Shown: one piece after another, positions 34,097-42,077 of the stretch
Numbering within the stretch: position 1 is the stretch's first letter
Layout of the letters: each line of letters begins with the position of its first letter
Source: Patagioenas fasciata
Lineage: Eukaryota > Chordata > Aves > Columbiformes > Columbidae
Length of the DNA: 64,000 bases
Direction of reading: 5' to 3'
NCBI RefSeq assembly: GCF_037038585.1
Contig: NC_092523.1
Coordinates: forward strand, 5,001-69,000
Position numbers and translations under genes: made by a program
The notes under the pieces: model-generated
Seen by the model: only the letters and a program-made list of their open reading frames with translations
What the model was told of the DNA's origin: nothing
Databases searched by the model: none

Positions 34097-34576
34097 CGGC
34101 ACCGGCATTCCAGATCCCGGGATGGCACCCGAGATGCCTGTCGTGCCCCTCGAGCACAACGAGACCCCAGCATCGTCTGACAGGCGCAAGGCAGGCTTCC
34201 CGAACTACACGACAACAGACACAGGCTGGAGCTGCCCTGCCCGGCACACCCTGCCATCGCTCTGCAAAGTCCCCAGGGTCTTTTCACCGCCCAAAGGGGA
34301 CTGTTCCTGGATGGCTCTTTCCCCTATGGGAACTTGAACACCCTCCCTGCGATTCCCAGCCCCTTCCCAGCCCTCGTGTCTCCACTTAGCTTTCAGACGG
34401 CCCAGGGACCGAATCCATCTTCGACAGAGCATAACACCACGTGCGCTAACGGGCATCTCCCCGCATCGCCGGGTTCCTCTTCAACATCTACAGTAACATG
34501 AGAAAACACACGCTCACCGAGCCGTGCCAGCACACAGTATCGCGGGGTGAACGCCGACCCCTTCCGCAGCACCCAC

Positions 34577-35036
34577 CTCCTGCTAAGTTCCACGGCGTTC
34601 CGCTCAGCGTGTGCTGCCTCGGGCGCAGTCAGAAACCCACATCGCTCGTGACGCCTAAGACAGCGAGAAACAAAAGAACCGTAGCGCTTGGAACGAGTCC
34701 CCTGCCCCACGCTCCTCCTCGCCCCTACCCCGGCTCACCGCAAACGCTCCTCCAAGTGGAAAGGGCCAAAAAGGAGCCTGCAAAACAAGAAGGAAACGCT
34801 GAACCGAGTCACCACGCGACACTGGGCTCCTCAACTCCCACCGCCGCCTCACCTTCTCGGCTGCTGCTGGTCGGCGTGCGGCTTCGCTCCTCCGAGCTCG
34901 TCTGCGGCACCTGCAAAAACAAAGGCACCCGCTCGGACGCTGCCCGGAAGCACAGCCTGCCCGCGGACGGGCCCGCCTCCCCCTCCCTTACCTGGGCCGC
35001 TCGCCCGCCTGCCCGCCCTTGCTTTGGACTGCCACG
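34577..35036 (-). other. Conserved minus-strand exon blocks in the 2.7-kb unit
   Basis: Unit 1 coordinates: 35036-34992 (45 nt), 34910-34853 (58), 34777-34739 (39) and 34654-34577 (78). All have AG acceptors and GT donors (GTAAGG, GTGAGG, GTGAGC, GTGGGT). They are the same blocks as in units B, D, E and F; the 58-nt block is longer by whole codons than the 52 or 55 nt there. The joined frame is open through all four, but the TGA that ends the frame in B, D and E is TGT here and the ATG exon is absent. No in-frame ATG lies in the presumed first exon ending at 35,331. The transcript may therefore be non-coding. Confidence 0.45.
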
Positions 35037-35339
35037 CTGTTGACCACAAAGAGGTTCAGCTACCGCCCGTAAAACACAACCTGACTAGGCTCGGGTTACA
35101 CAAACGGACTTGCACTTCTTTGACTCATTTTAAGCAGAGCCTCTCCTTGGGGAAAAAAAATGCCCACTCTGAGCTCCCGAACACTAGGGAGCCGTGGGGA
35201 AACCAGTGAAAGCCAAGACCGACAGCAGCAACGTCAAGTGGAATTTTGCTCCAATTCTGATGGTGCACTTGAAAGCCTCTCTCTGTCCTACCAATGACTG
35301 GTCCCTTGTAGGAAGGACAAACTTTCTTACCTGAACAGC

Positions 35340-35660
35340 CTAAATTGAAGACGCCCGCCCCTCCGGCAACCTGATTGGCTGCCTACGCATATCAACTGCC
35401 ACTCTCCCGGTCTAGCAGCGCTCCGCCCCTCCAGCCCTCCCGAGCGATCCGATTGGCCCGCTCTGCATCCTCACTCGCCTTCTCGCCGCCCTGCCGGGAC
35501 CGCCCCTCCCTTTGCCCGCGCGGCTTCCAACTGCCGCGTTTAAAAGGAAACAACAAACCGCGCTCCTTTGCTTGACGCTGAGAAGCGGGGCGGATGCTTA
35601 CCCACGGCAGAAAAAACCCTTCTATCTTGCATTGCCCTTCGGCATTACAATTGCACAGGT
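35340..35660. promoter_or_regulatory. CpG-rich bidirectional promoter-like block of the 2.7-kb unit
   Basis: Unit 1 coordinates; the block recurs in units 2-9 (for example 44,177-44,497 and 46,876-47,196). It contains two ATTGG/CCAAT boxes (35,374-35,378; 35,452-35,456) and GC boxes near 35,355, 35,425 and 35,503. Rightward, a TTTAAAAG TATA-like site (35,539) precedes a CACAG|GTATGA donor at 35,658. Leftward, the CCAAT boxes and GC boxes precede a TTCAG|GTAAGA donor with exon end at 35,331. Both directions are plausible. Only the leftward one leads into the conserved exon blocks at 35,036-34,577. Confidence 0.45.
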
Positions 35661-35934
35661 ATGAACTCGGTCGGGCTGAGAGGTGAAGCCAGAGACAAAA
35701 GAAACCAAAGGAGCCCCATGAGGTGGGAACAATGAACGAAGAAGCGCCGGGCACGCGCGTGCAGAGCGCGTGGACAGTACACTCAGCATATCACGTTATT
35801 GCACGGCACATGTTACAAACAATCACATTGTTGCTAGGCACTTGGACAGGGCAGCTTTGGTATAAAGCCAGCCCCGGCCGACAACAACGGGAACTCTGAC
35901 AATATCGCATCGGTGCGTCGGGTTCCGTCGCTCG

Positions 35935-35939
35935 CATGG
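35935..35939. repeat. Target-site duplication CATGG, left copy
   Basis: CATGG lies directly outside the left LTR and again directly outside the right LTR at 42,073-42,077. The uninterrupted units contain it once. Five-base duplications are the rule for ERV-L-type and some other retroviruses. Confidence 0.95.
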
Positions 35940-36700
35940 TGTCACGGAGGCACCCCGAGGCTGATTTAAGGGACAACAGGGTCCAAAACAACTTTTATTA
36001 AACCAGTGCGAAACAGGGTTTTAACACTCCAAAAGTGACTTAAATATAGGTTCGGGTATCAGTTGAGGAAAATTATTAAGGGGTAACAACTAGTACAACA
36101 GGCGGTCCACAGAGTACATACACGTGGCTTCACCCAAAACTATGCTGGAACCACCCTCGAGTCCCAGAGGAGTACACACTTGCCTGAATCCGGTTTCTGG
36201 ATTATTCTTAGAGAGATAAAGGTAAAGCGTACACTCGCGATTCCGCGAGTGTAAATTTATAATACACTCGCAATTGTGCGAGTGTTTTACTTACGCACGT
36301 GGCGGCAAGGCAAGCGGGGTCTCCATCCCGGGGAGGAGGGGTCTCAGCAGCAGAATCTTGCTCGTAGCTCCGAGAGACTGGCAACAACTGGCTCAGTCTC
36401 GACGAGAGTCCCGTTTTTATTGGCTGATCAGACCTGACTGTAGGCATTCTAGAAGCTTCTCTGCACCCCCACACCGTGTGTGGGGCGCCCCTGAAGCCTC
36501 CAAACACCCCCCACACTGGTCACAGGCGCCCAGCGGCTCACTGGCGCCTCGGCACTCCCTTCTCCTAATGGCCCTAGCCAGGGTGCTCTGGGCCAAACAA
36601 AAGAAGCCGTCAGCCTCAAGTAGCAGAGACAGGGAGATGTGCCTACTCCCTCCATATTGAAGGAGGTGGGGGGAGAGAGGGGGGTTTGCATTCTGCCACA
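35940..36700 (-). repeat. 3' LTR of the ERV
   Basis: Same length and, by my reading, same sequence as the other LTR except at 36,544. The AATAAA signal is the reverse of 35,994-35,999. The sequence just upstream in element orientation (ACGGGGTGGAT) is only a weak polypurine tract. Confidence 0.9.
36231..36285. other. Twin hairpins in the LTR
   Basis: Two 22-bp inverted repeats, 36,231-36,252 and 36,264-36,285, both with ACACTCGC/GCGAGTGT-type nine-base arms and four-base centres (ATTC and ATTG), are separated by AT-rich AAATTTATAAT. The second LTR has them at 41,603-41,624 and 41,636-41,657. They lie downstream of the presumed promoter core in the element's sense and may structure the 5' end of its RNA. 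Confidence 0.6.
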
Positions 36701-36939
36701 ATCCACCCCGTGACTACAGTCATGGTCTGATACTTTGGAGTGGTGGTGCAGTCACCTCTTGCCTCCAAAGTAAAAAGGGGACACTTCTGCCGGTGAGCCC
36801 TAATGTCCACTGTGGATCACCGTATCTCATGGGTTGACTTACCCCTGCAACGCCGTTATTAATAACAATCAACAATAGAACTGAAATAATTAGAACAATC
36901 AACAATTGCCCAAGGTAATTATTGAGTCCCAAACATCAG

Positions 36940-37104
36940 TCACAGTTCGTTAGTGTTTCCATTCCTGTGACTGCCTTCCTTCTGAATGGCTTGCATCTGG
37001 ATTCTCTTCCATCTCTTGCTGGTGATAGCTGGATCCCTTTCCACCCCGTCATTGCTGGTGTCGTTTCGTTTCCAAGGCATCTGGATCCTCTTCCACCCCG
37101 TCAT
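36940..37104 (-). CDS. Small basic ORF behind a strong splice acceptor in the ERV
   Basis: Between the end of pol and the 3' LTR, where env would lie, the minus strand has an acceptor TGTGTTTTCTTGCAG|GG (exon start 37,115) followed 11 bases later by an ATG. The frame of 54 residues begins MTGWKRIQMPWKRND and contains a second WKRIQM, so it is internally duplicated and Lys/Arg-rich. It could be an accessory protein, a decoy left after env deletion, or chance. No signal peptide or membrane segment is present, so it is not an Env. Confidence 0.3.
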   Translation of the reverse strand: MTGWKRIQMPWKRNDTSNDGVERDPAITSKRWKRIQMQAIQKEGSHRNGNTNEL

Positions 37105-37172
37105 TGTCCTTTGCCCTGCAAGAAAACACAAGAACAGACCTCGGTCCTCGAGGAGGAACCGGGCTTTCAGGG

Positions 37173-40100
37173 TTAGTAGTCTGGAACTATCCACCGAGCA
37201 CTAATACGGTGGGTTTTCCCATTCTCATCAAGGGCTTCCCAGGCATATAACCCTCTGGGTTTTGCTAGAGTCATGGGTACAATACCAATAGATGGTAATT
37301 TCACCATGACAGGCTGGCCCACTTGTATTTTTGAGGAATGCTCTTCCTCTGTGTTGGTTGTCAAGTTGCTGTCTGTCAATGGCTTTTCAGGACAGAACGC
37401 CCTGATTTTGGGGCTCCCATAACTTCCCCAGCGGTTATTGACAAGGAAGACAGCTTGTTGATTCCATTTGGCAGCGAGGGTTCCATCCTTTGCATGTCCT
37501 TTTACCCAACCCACACTCAAAGGTCGTGACCTGCCAATTTCTAATAGTCTTTGCCAATCTTCAGCTCTCCACACTTTGGTGCGATTTACTTCCCATTGGT
37601 TAGATTCCCATTGGCATATCCATTCAGTGGCACCCTTATAGGTTGCATAGGAATCAGTGTAAATCATGGAGGCTCCTCCTTCTGCTGCTAATAGAAGAGC
37701 ACGCAGTTCTCCTACTTGAGCACTACCTTCCCCCTCCTCTGTTATTCTTTTTCCAGTAGCAATCTCCAATGCTGCTGCCTTGTACTGCCAGTTTGTCCCT
37801 ACCCGATGGGCTGATGCATCAGTGAACCAGACTCCTTGTGTGTCTGAGTCCTGAGTTAGCTTAGGTGCTTCTTTAATAGGAGAGGGTTTATAAGGCAGGC
37901 TCAACAGGGCCGGATCAGCGTTCACAGGTTGTTGAAGTTTTGAAACTTTTACAGAACCCTCCTTTAGTAGCAACAATTGGCTAACTCCCTCTAAATAGGC
38001 GTACCATTTTCGCACTGTTGCTTTCTGTGCCACCCCCTCAGGGGGCGGTAACCCTTTAAGGATTGAATTCAACAGAGGGAAAGGGCCTTGTACAATAACT
38101 TCCTGTGACGTACACAGTTTCTCTGCCTCCTTAACTGCTCGGGTAAGTGAGAGAAGCCCCTTCTCCCACTCCGAATATCGTTGTTCAGCTCCCTTAAATG
38201 CGGTGGAAGAGAACAACAAAGGTCTAGCTGGCCCTGTTGGACCCCTTTGGAATATGGCACAATAGGAGGCATGTTCTGCAAACCCCCATTCCACTCTCAA
38301 TGGGTCTTGTGGATGTAGTGGGCCCAATTTCTGATAGGTTTTAAGTTCATCTTTTAGAACATTAAGGGCCTCTGTATGTTGTAGAGTCCAATTCCATTTC
38401 TTGTTTTTTCGGAGTAGGTCATATAGGGGACGGGCAATCACTGAGAATCCTGGGATATGTTTTCTCCAGTACCCTAATGTACCCAACAGGCATTGTAGGT
38501 CCGCTTTGCTGTTTGGGGTGTGTCCCTTGTCTATAGTAGCCAGAACATCATCAGGCACTGCTATGGCTCCTCCTATCCACCAAGCCCCTAGGAATTTAAC
38601 TTCCTGGCTGGGACCCTGGCACTTGGACGGTGGAATATCTAATCCGTTCTGTGTTAATAAATTCCAAAGAGTTTCTGCTACTTGCCCCACCTGTTCCTTA
38701 TTGTTTCCACCCACTAAGATGTCATCTATATATTGATATATGCAAATGCCTGAGGGTACCTGTACAGTGTCAATGAGTGCAGCAAGGGCATTGTGGGCAA
38801 TAGTAGGAGAGTGTTTGTACCCCTGAGGAAGCCGATTAAAAGTGTATTGCTTCCCTTCCCAGGTAAAAGCAAATTGTGGCTTGTCTTCTTCCCTTAGGGG
38901 AATCATGAAGAACATATCTTTAACATCTAAAGCAGCCATCCATGGGTGGGCTGCTGCTTGTATTACAGTCACCACTGAGGCTATGTTTGGGACGGCAGCT
39001 GTTAGTGGTGCAGTGTTACTATTCAGTTTTCGATAATCAATAGTTAGGCGCCATCGCCCATCAGGCTTGCGAACGGGCCAAACTGGAGAATTATAGGGAG
39101 AATGGGTGCGGCTAATTATTTGTCTTTTTTCAAGATCATTAATAACCTCCGTAATGCCCCGTTTTGCTGCATTTGGCAGGGGGTACTGTGGAGTACAGGT
39201 TATTGTAGATGTGGGTAGAGCAGGAGCAAGTTGCAAAATCCTAACGTCAGTAGTTCTTTCGAACTGCAAGGGTGCAGAGGTAAGTGGCAATATTCTAATA
39301 CGGGCTACCTCCGCTCTGTGGCTTCCAAAGCTCCAAATCTCCCCATTAGGTAAGCACCACCGTCTACCTGCCAAAATATCAAATCCCAATATGTTTGCCT
39401 TATAAGGACTCAGGGCAACTTCCACAGCTGTTGTCCGTTTTTCCCCAGGTAGCAAAAGGTGGGTTCGAGCTAAAGGACATCTCTCTGCTACACCTGTTAC
39501 CCCTACTATATTGATGGCTTTCCTTGATGGTTTAATCCCAAGTTTGTCAGCTTGCCGCCTGTTCAAAACACTGATTTGTGCGCCTGTGTCAATTAGAAAT
39601 TTCACACTTATTCGCCTTGGACCAACGGGGATATGTATGTATGGTTCTTTATCACTGGACCATTGGCAAGAAAATACAAAGCGGGTGGGGCGGTCCTGCT
39701 TCCCATCCGCTTCTACTAGTTTTTTTGGCTCCCTTTGTGAGGATACGAAAGGGTTAATGTTTCGCTTGTCCTCAGGGAGGGGGACGGTTACCGGTGCCTC
39801 CTCTTTGTTCTCTGATCTTCCCTCTAAGTATTCCACCAGCTCCTGTAGGTGCTCGGTGGAAAGCTTATATAGCAGTGTTCGGGGCACACCCAGAGCAGCC
39901 GCGCGGCGCCAGAGGCTGCTCTGCTGCAAGCTGCTGCTCTGATCTGACCGGCAGCCAAAACGCTTCGGTTTCTGGGACGGGGGGGGCGGCCTCTGAAGAG
40001 GCTCGGCTCGGCTCGTCTTCCGGACCGTCCGGCTTCTGCACGGGCCGCCGCTTGGGTCTACCCACCCCATCTCGCGCCCATGTGTAACCACATTGTGTAA

Positions 40101-41282
40101 AATTTCCGCCCAGGTTAATACATGTTCAGGAGGACTTCGGGGATTTTGCTTATTACGATCAATAGTCCCCTGAATTTTCTCCTTAAGGGACTGGACATAT
40201 ATTTTTAAGGCATCCGGTAATCCTTTAATAAGCAGCCGAAGGTGGACCGGATCCACCGGCGCCGCCACAGGGGGGGACTGCCGGCCCTTTTCATACATTG
40301 CTTGTATACAAGCCGCCTTTTGAACTCCCTCAGCAAGATCTGATAAGCCTTTTACAACAATTGCAACTGGCTCCCCACGTTCCCTGGGATCTATACCGCC
40401 AGCCCAGTAAGCTACACGAGATGTGATGGACTGATTACCATCCGGACCATCACTTAAAAATACCCCTGGGCCCCAGAAGCCTGTGGCCTCGTCCTTACTC
40501 AATAATATCCTATCACCCCCGGTAAGTGAAACGCGCCAAAGATATTCAGTCTCTGTCTCGCCCGGCTTGCGTGAGAATCTAGTTTGTAACTCTCCTAGCT
40601 CCAGTCCTGAATATGGCGTGCTATGGGTAGCCGTGCGTGGATTTTTGCCTCGTCCATCCGTATGTGTTTCAGTTCTAATAAGAGGACGCACGTCCTTTGT
40701 TTCTACCCCCCCTTCATCGAGAACCGGGGGGGCCGAGGGGCACACCTGAACTGGGGAGACGCTAGAGGAAGTTCTCATATTAATTAACAAAAACTCAAGT
40801 TTTTGTTCCGAAAAAACAACTTTCTGTTCTAACAAGCCAAATCTCTGTTCTAACAAATCCGACCGTATGCTTTGCCGCGAAAAGTCCTGCATCAGAGAGT
40901 CAAACTTTTCACTTTGTCGCGAAAGGTCCTGCCTAAAAAAGTCAGACTGCTCACTTGGCCGCGAAAGGTCCTGCTTTAAAGAGTCAAACTTTTCGCTTTG
41001 CCGCGAAAGGTTTTGTTTTAAAGAATCAAGCTGTTCACTTTGCCGCGAAAGGTTTTGTTTTAAAGAATCAAGCTGTTCACTTTGCCGCGAAAGGTCCTGC
41101 TCTAAAGAGTCAAATTGTTCACTTTCCCGCGAAAGGTTTTCCTCCATTCGTTGCTTAATTTTACACAAATCCTGTGCTACCTTTAAGCAAACACCCAAAC
41201 TGAAACACACCGCGATCCACATTACGGCAAGACCCCAGGTTACTGCAGAGACATTAAACAACCCTCTAAATAATTCCTCCAT
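37173..41282 (-). CDS. ERV fused gag-pro-pol polyprotein lacking the integrase core
   Basis: One uninterrupted frame of 1,369 residues from an ATG at 41,282. The frame is open upstream through the primer site into the LTR, but without another ATG. Layout: hydrophobic segment (~13-33); seven 14-residue heptad-like coiled-coil repeats (~51-148); Gag-like region without a CCHC zinc finger, with a Pro/basic stretch near 420-450; protease with DTGA (565-568); reverse transcriptase with the first Asp in LDVKDMF (786) and YIDD (851-854); RNase H with Asp 1155, Glu 1192, Asp 1210, Asp 1266. After RNase H only about 50 residues like an integrase C-terminal domain remain (~1318-1369); the zinc domain and DDE core are absent without a frame break. 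No stop or frameshift separates gag and pol, so there is no sign of regulated readthrough. ATG lies seven bases after the PBS, an unusually short leader. Confidence 0.9.
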   Translation of the reverse strand: MEELFRGLFNVSAVTWGLAVMWIAVCFSLGVCLKVAQDLCKIKQRMEENLSRESEQFDSLEQDLSRQSEQLDSLKQNLSRQSEQLDSLKQNLSRQSEKFDSLKQDLSRPSEQSDFFRQDLSRQSEKFDSLMQDFSRQSIRSDLLEQRFGLLEQKVVFSEQKLEFLLINMRTSSSVSPVQVCPSAPPVLDEGGVETKDVRPLIRTETHTDGRGKNPRTATHSTPYSGLELGELQTRFSRKPGETETEYLWRVSLTGGDRILLSKDEATGFWGPGVFLSDGPDGNQSITSRVAYWAGGIDPRERGEPVAIVVKGLSDLAEGVQKAACIQAMYEKGRQSPPVAAPVDPVHLRLLIKGLPDALKIYVQSLKEKIQGTIDRNKQNPRSPPEHVLTWAEILHNVVTHGREMGWVDPSGGPCRSRTVRKTSRAEPLQRPPPPSQKPKRFGCRSDQSSSLQQSSLWRRAAALGVPRTLLYKLSTEHLQELVEYLEGRSENKEEAPVTVPLPEDKRNINPFVSSQREPKKLVEADGKQDRPTRFVFSCQWSSDKEPYIHIPVGPRRISVKFLIDTGAQISVLNRRQADKLGIKPSRKAINIVGVTGVAERCPLARTHLLLPGEKRTTAVEVALSPYKANILGFDILAGRRWCLPNGEIWSFGSHRAEVARIRILPLTSAPLQFERTTDVRILQLAPALPTSTITCTPQYPLPNAAKRGITEVINDLEKRQIISRTHSPYNSPVWPVRKPDGRWRLTIDYRKLNSNTAPLTAAVPNIASVVTVIQAAAHPWMAALDVKDMFFMIPLREEDKPQFAFTWEGKQYTFNRLPQGYKHSPTIAHNALAALIDTVQVPSGICIYQYIDDILVGGNNKEQVGQVAETLWNLLTQNGLDIPPSKCQGPSQEVKFLGAWWIGGAIAVPDDVLATIDKGHTPNSKADLQCLLGTLGYWRKHIPGFSVIARPLYDLLRKNKKWNWTLQHTEALNVLKDELKTYQKLGPLHPQDPLRVEWGFAEHASYCAIFQRGPTGPARPLLFSSTAFKGAEQRYSEWEKGLLSLTRAVKEAEKLCTSQEVIVQGPFPLLNSILKGLPPPEGVAQKATVRKWYAYLEGVSQLLLLKEGSVKVSKLQQPVNADPALLSLPYKPSPIKEAPKLTQDSDTQGVWFTDASAHRVGTNWQYKAAALEIATGKRITEEGEGSAQVGELRALLLAAEGGASMIYTDSYATYKGATEWICQWESNQWEVNRTKVWRAEDWQRLLEIGRSRPLSVGWVKGHAKDGTLAAKWNQQAVFLVNNRWGSYGSPKIRAFCPEKPLTDSNLTTNTEEEHSSKIQVGQPVMVKLPSIGIVPMTLAKPRGLYAWEALDENGKTHRISARWIVPDY
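40839..41132 (-). repeat. 42-bp in-frame repeat encoding a Gag coiled coil
   Basis: Seven tandem 42-bp copies, each encoding 14 residues of the form SRQSEQLDSLKQNL with hydrophobic residues at coiled-coil positions. Several copies differ at the third position or by conservative changes. It lies between the Gag membrane-like segment and the rest of Gag. Confidence 0.9.
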
Positions 41283-41289
41283 ATCTGAT

Positions 41290-41307
41290 ACCCTGCTCGC
41301 TGCGCCA
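41290..41307 (-). promoter_or_regulatory. Primer-binding site, tRNA-Ser(UGA) type
   Basis: On the minus strand TGGCGCAGCGAGCAGGGT begins four bases after the 5' LTR. It is complementary over 18 bases to the 3' end (with CCA) of vertebrate tRNA-Ser(UGA) as I know it. A serine tRNA primer is the naming feature of the ERV-S branch of class III elements. Confidence 0.8.
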
Positions 41308-41311
41308 AAAT

Positions 41312-42072
41312 TGTCACGGAGGCACCCCGAGGCTGATTTAAGGGACAACAGGGTCCAAAACAACTTTTATTAAACCAGTGCGAAACAGGGTTTTAACACT
41401 CCAAAAGTGACTTAAATATAGGTTCGGGTATCAGTTGAGGAAAATTATTAAGGGGTAACAACTAGTACAACAGGCGGTCCACAGAGTACATACACGTGGC
41501 TTCACCCAAAACTATGCTGGAACCACCCTCGAGTCCCAGAGGAGTACACACTTGCCTGAATCCGGTTTCTGGATTATTCTTAGAGAGATAAAGGTAAAGC
41601 GTACACTCGCGATTCCGCGAGTGTAAATTTATAATACACTCGCAATTGTGCGAGTGTTTTACTTACGCACGTGGCGGCAAGGCAAGCGGGGTCTCCATCC
41701 CGGGGAGGAGGGGTCTCAGCAGCAGAATCTTGCTCGTAGCTCCGAGAGACTGGCAACAACTGGCTCAGTCTCGACGAGAGTCCCGTTTTTATTGGCTGAT
41801 CAGACCTGACTGTAGGCATTCTAGAAGCTTCTCTGCACCCCCACACCGTGTGTGGGGCGCCCCTGAAGCCTCCAAACACCCCCCACACTGGTCACAGGCG
41901 CCCAGCGGCTCACTGACGCCTCGGCACTCCCTTCTCCTAATGGCCCTAGCCAGGGTGCTCTGGGCCAAACAAAAGAAGCCGTCAGCCTCAAGTAGCAGAG
42001 ACAGGGAGATGTGCCTACTCCCTCCATATTGAAGGAGGTGGGGGGAGAGAGGGGGGTTTGCATTCTGCCACA
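41312..42072 (-). repeat. 5' LTR of the ERV
   Basis: In element orientation it begins TGTGGCAGAATG at 42,072 and ends CTCCGTGACA at 41,312. A CCAATAAAAACGG element (about 41,785-41,800) could serve as CCAAT/TATA-like promoter core. TTTAATAAAAG about 55 bases before the end is the likely polyadenylation signal. Two short hairpins lie between them. Confidence 0.9.
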
Positions 42073-42077
42073 CATGG
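42073..42077. repeat. Target-site duplication CATGG, right copy
   Basis: Partner of 35,935-35,939. Removing the element and one copy restores the 2,699-bp unit exactly. Confidence 0.95.

Larger units (their letters stand above)
32977..35675. repeat. 2.7-kb array, unit 1
   Basis: Full length, 2,699 bp. This outermost copy carries the most private changes, including GTGAGTGG at 33,212, AAGTGGAAAG near 34,755 and CCCCTCC at 35,503. Its left border is where similarity to the other copies begins. Confidence 0.95.
35940..42072 (-). mobile_element. Young endogenous retrovirus, class III-like, integrase core and env missing
   Basis: A complete LTR-to-LTR insertion of 6,133 bp in reverse orientation. 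LTRs at 35,940-36,700 and 41,312-42,072 are both 761 bp, start TG and end CA, and I find one difference (36,544 G versus 41,916 A). The 5-bp sequence CATGG is duplicated on both sides. The primer site matches tRNA-Ser(UGA). The 5-bp duplication, the tRNA-Ser primer and the YIDD polymerase motif point to the ERV-L/ERV-S group (class III), though no alignment was run. It has one gag-pro-pol frame, no env and no leader region. The near-identical LTRs and open frame indicate a very recent insertion; the missing integrase core means it was probably mobilised in trans. Confidence 0.9.

Noticed and set aside
34393..34710. 105-codon minus-strand frame in each 2.7-kb unit as an unspliced gene
   Set aside because: Similar frames stay open in B, D, E and F, but it runs across a conserved acceptor and donor and my rough aa versus nt identity (about 58% versus 75%) looks near neutral; the spliced model explains the conservation better.
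41283..41363. Longer gag-pro-pol start at 41,363
   Set aside because: That codon is TTG inside the LTR and the extension crosses the primer-binding site; the first ATG is at 41,282.
40955..41373. Plus-strand frames opposite the ERV coiled-coil repeat
   Set aside because: Mirror frames of a 42-bp coding repeat on the minus strand.
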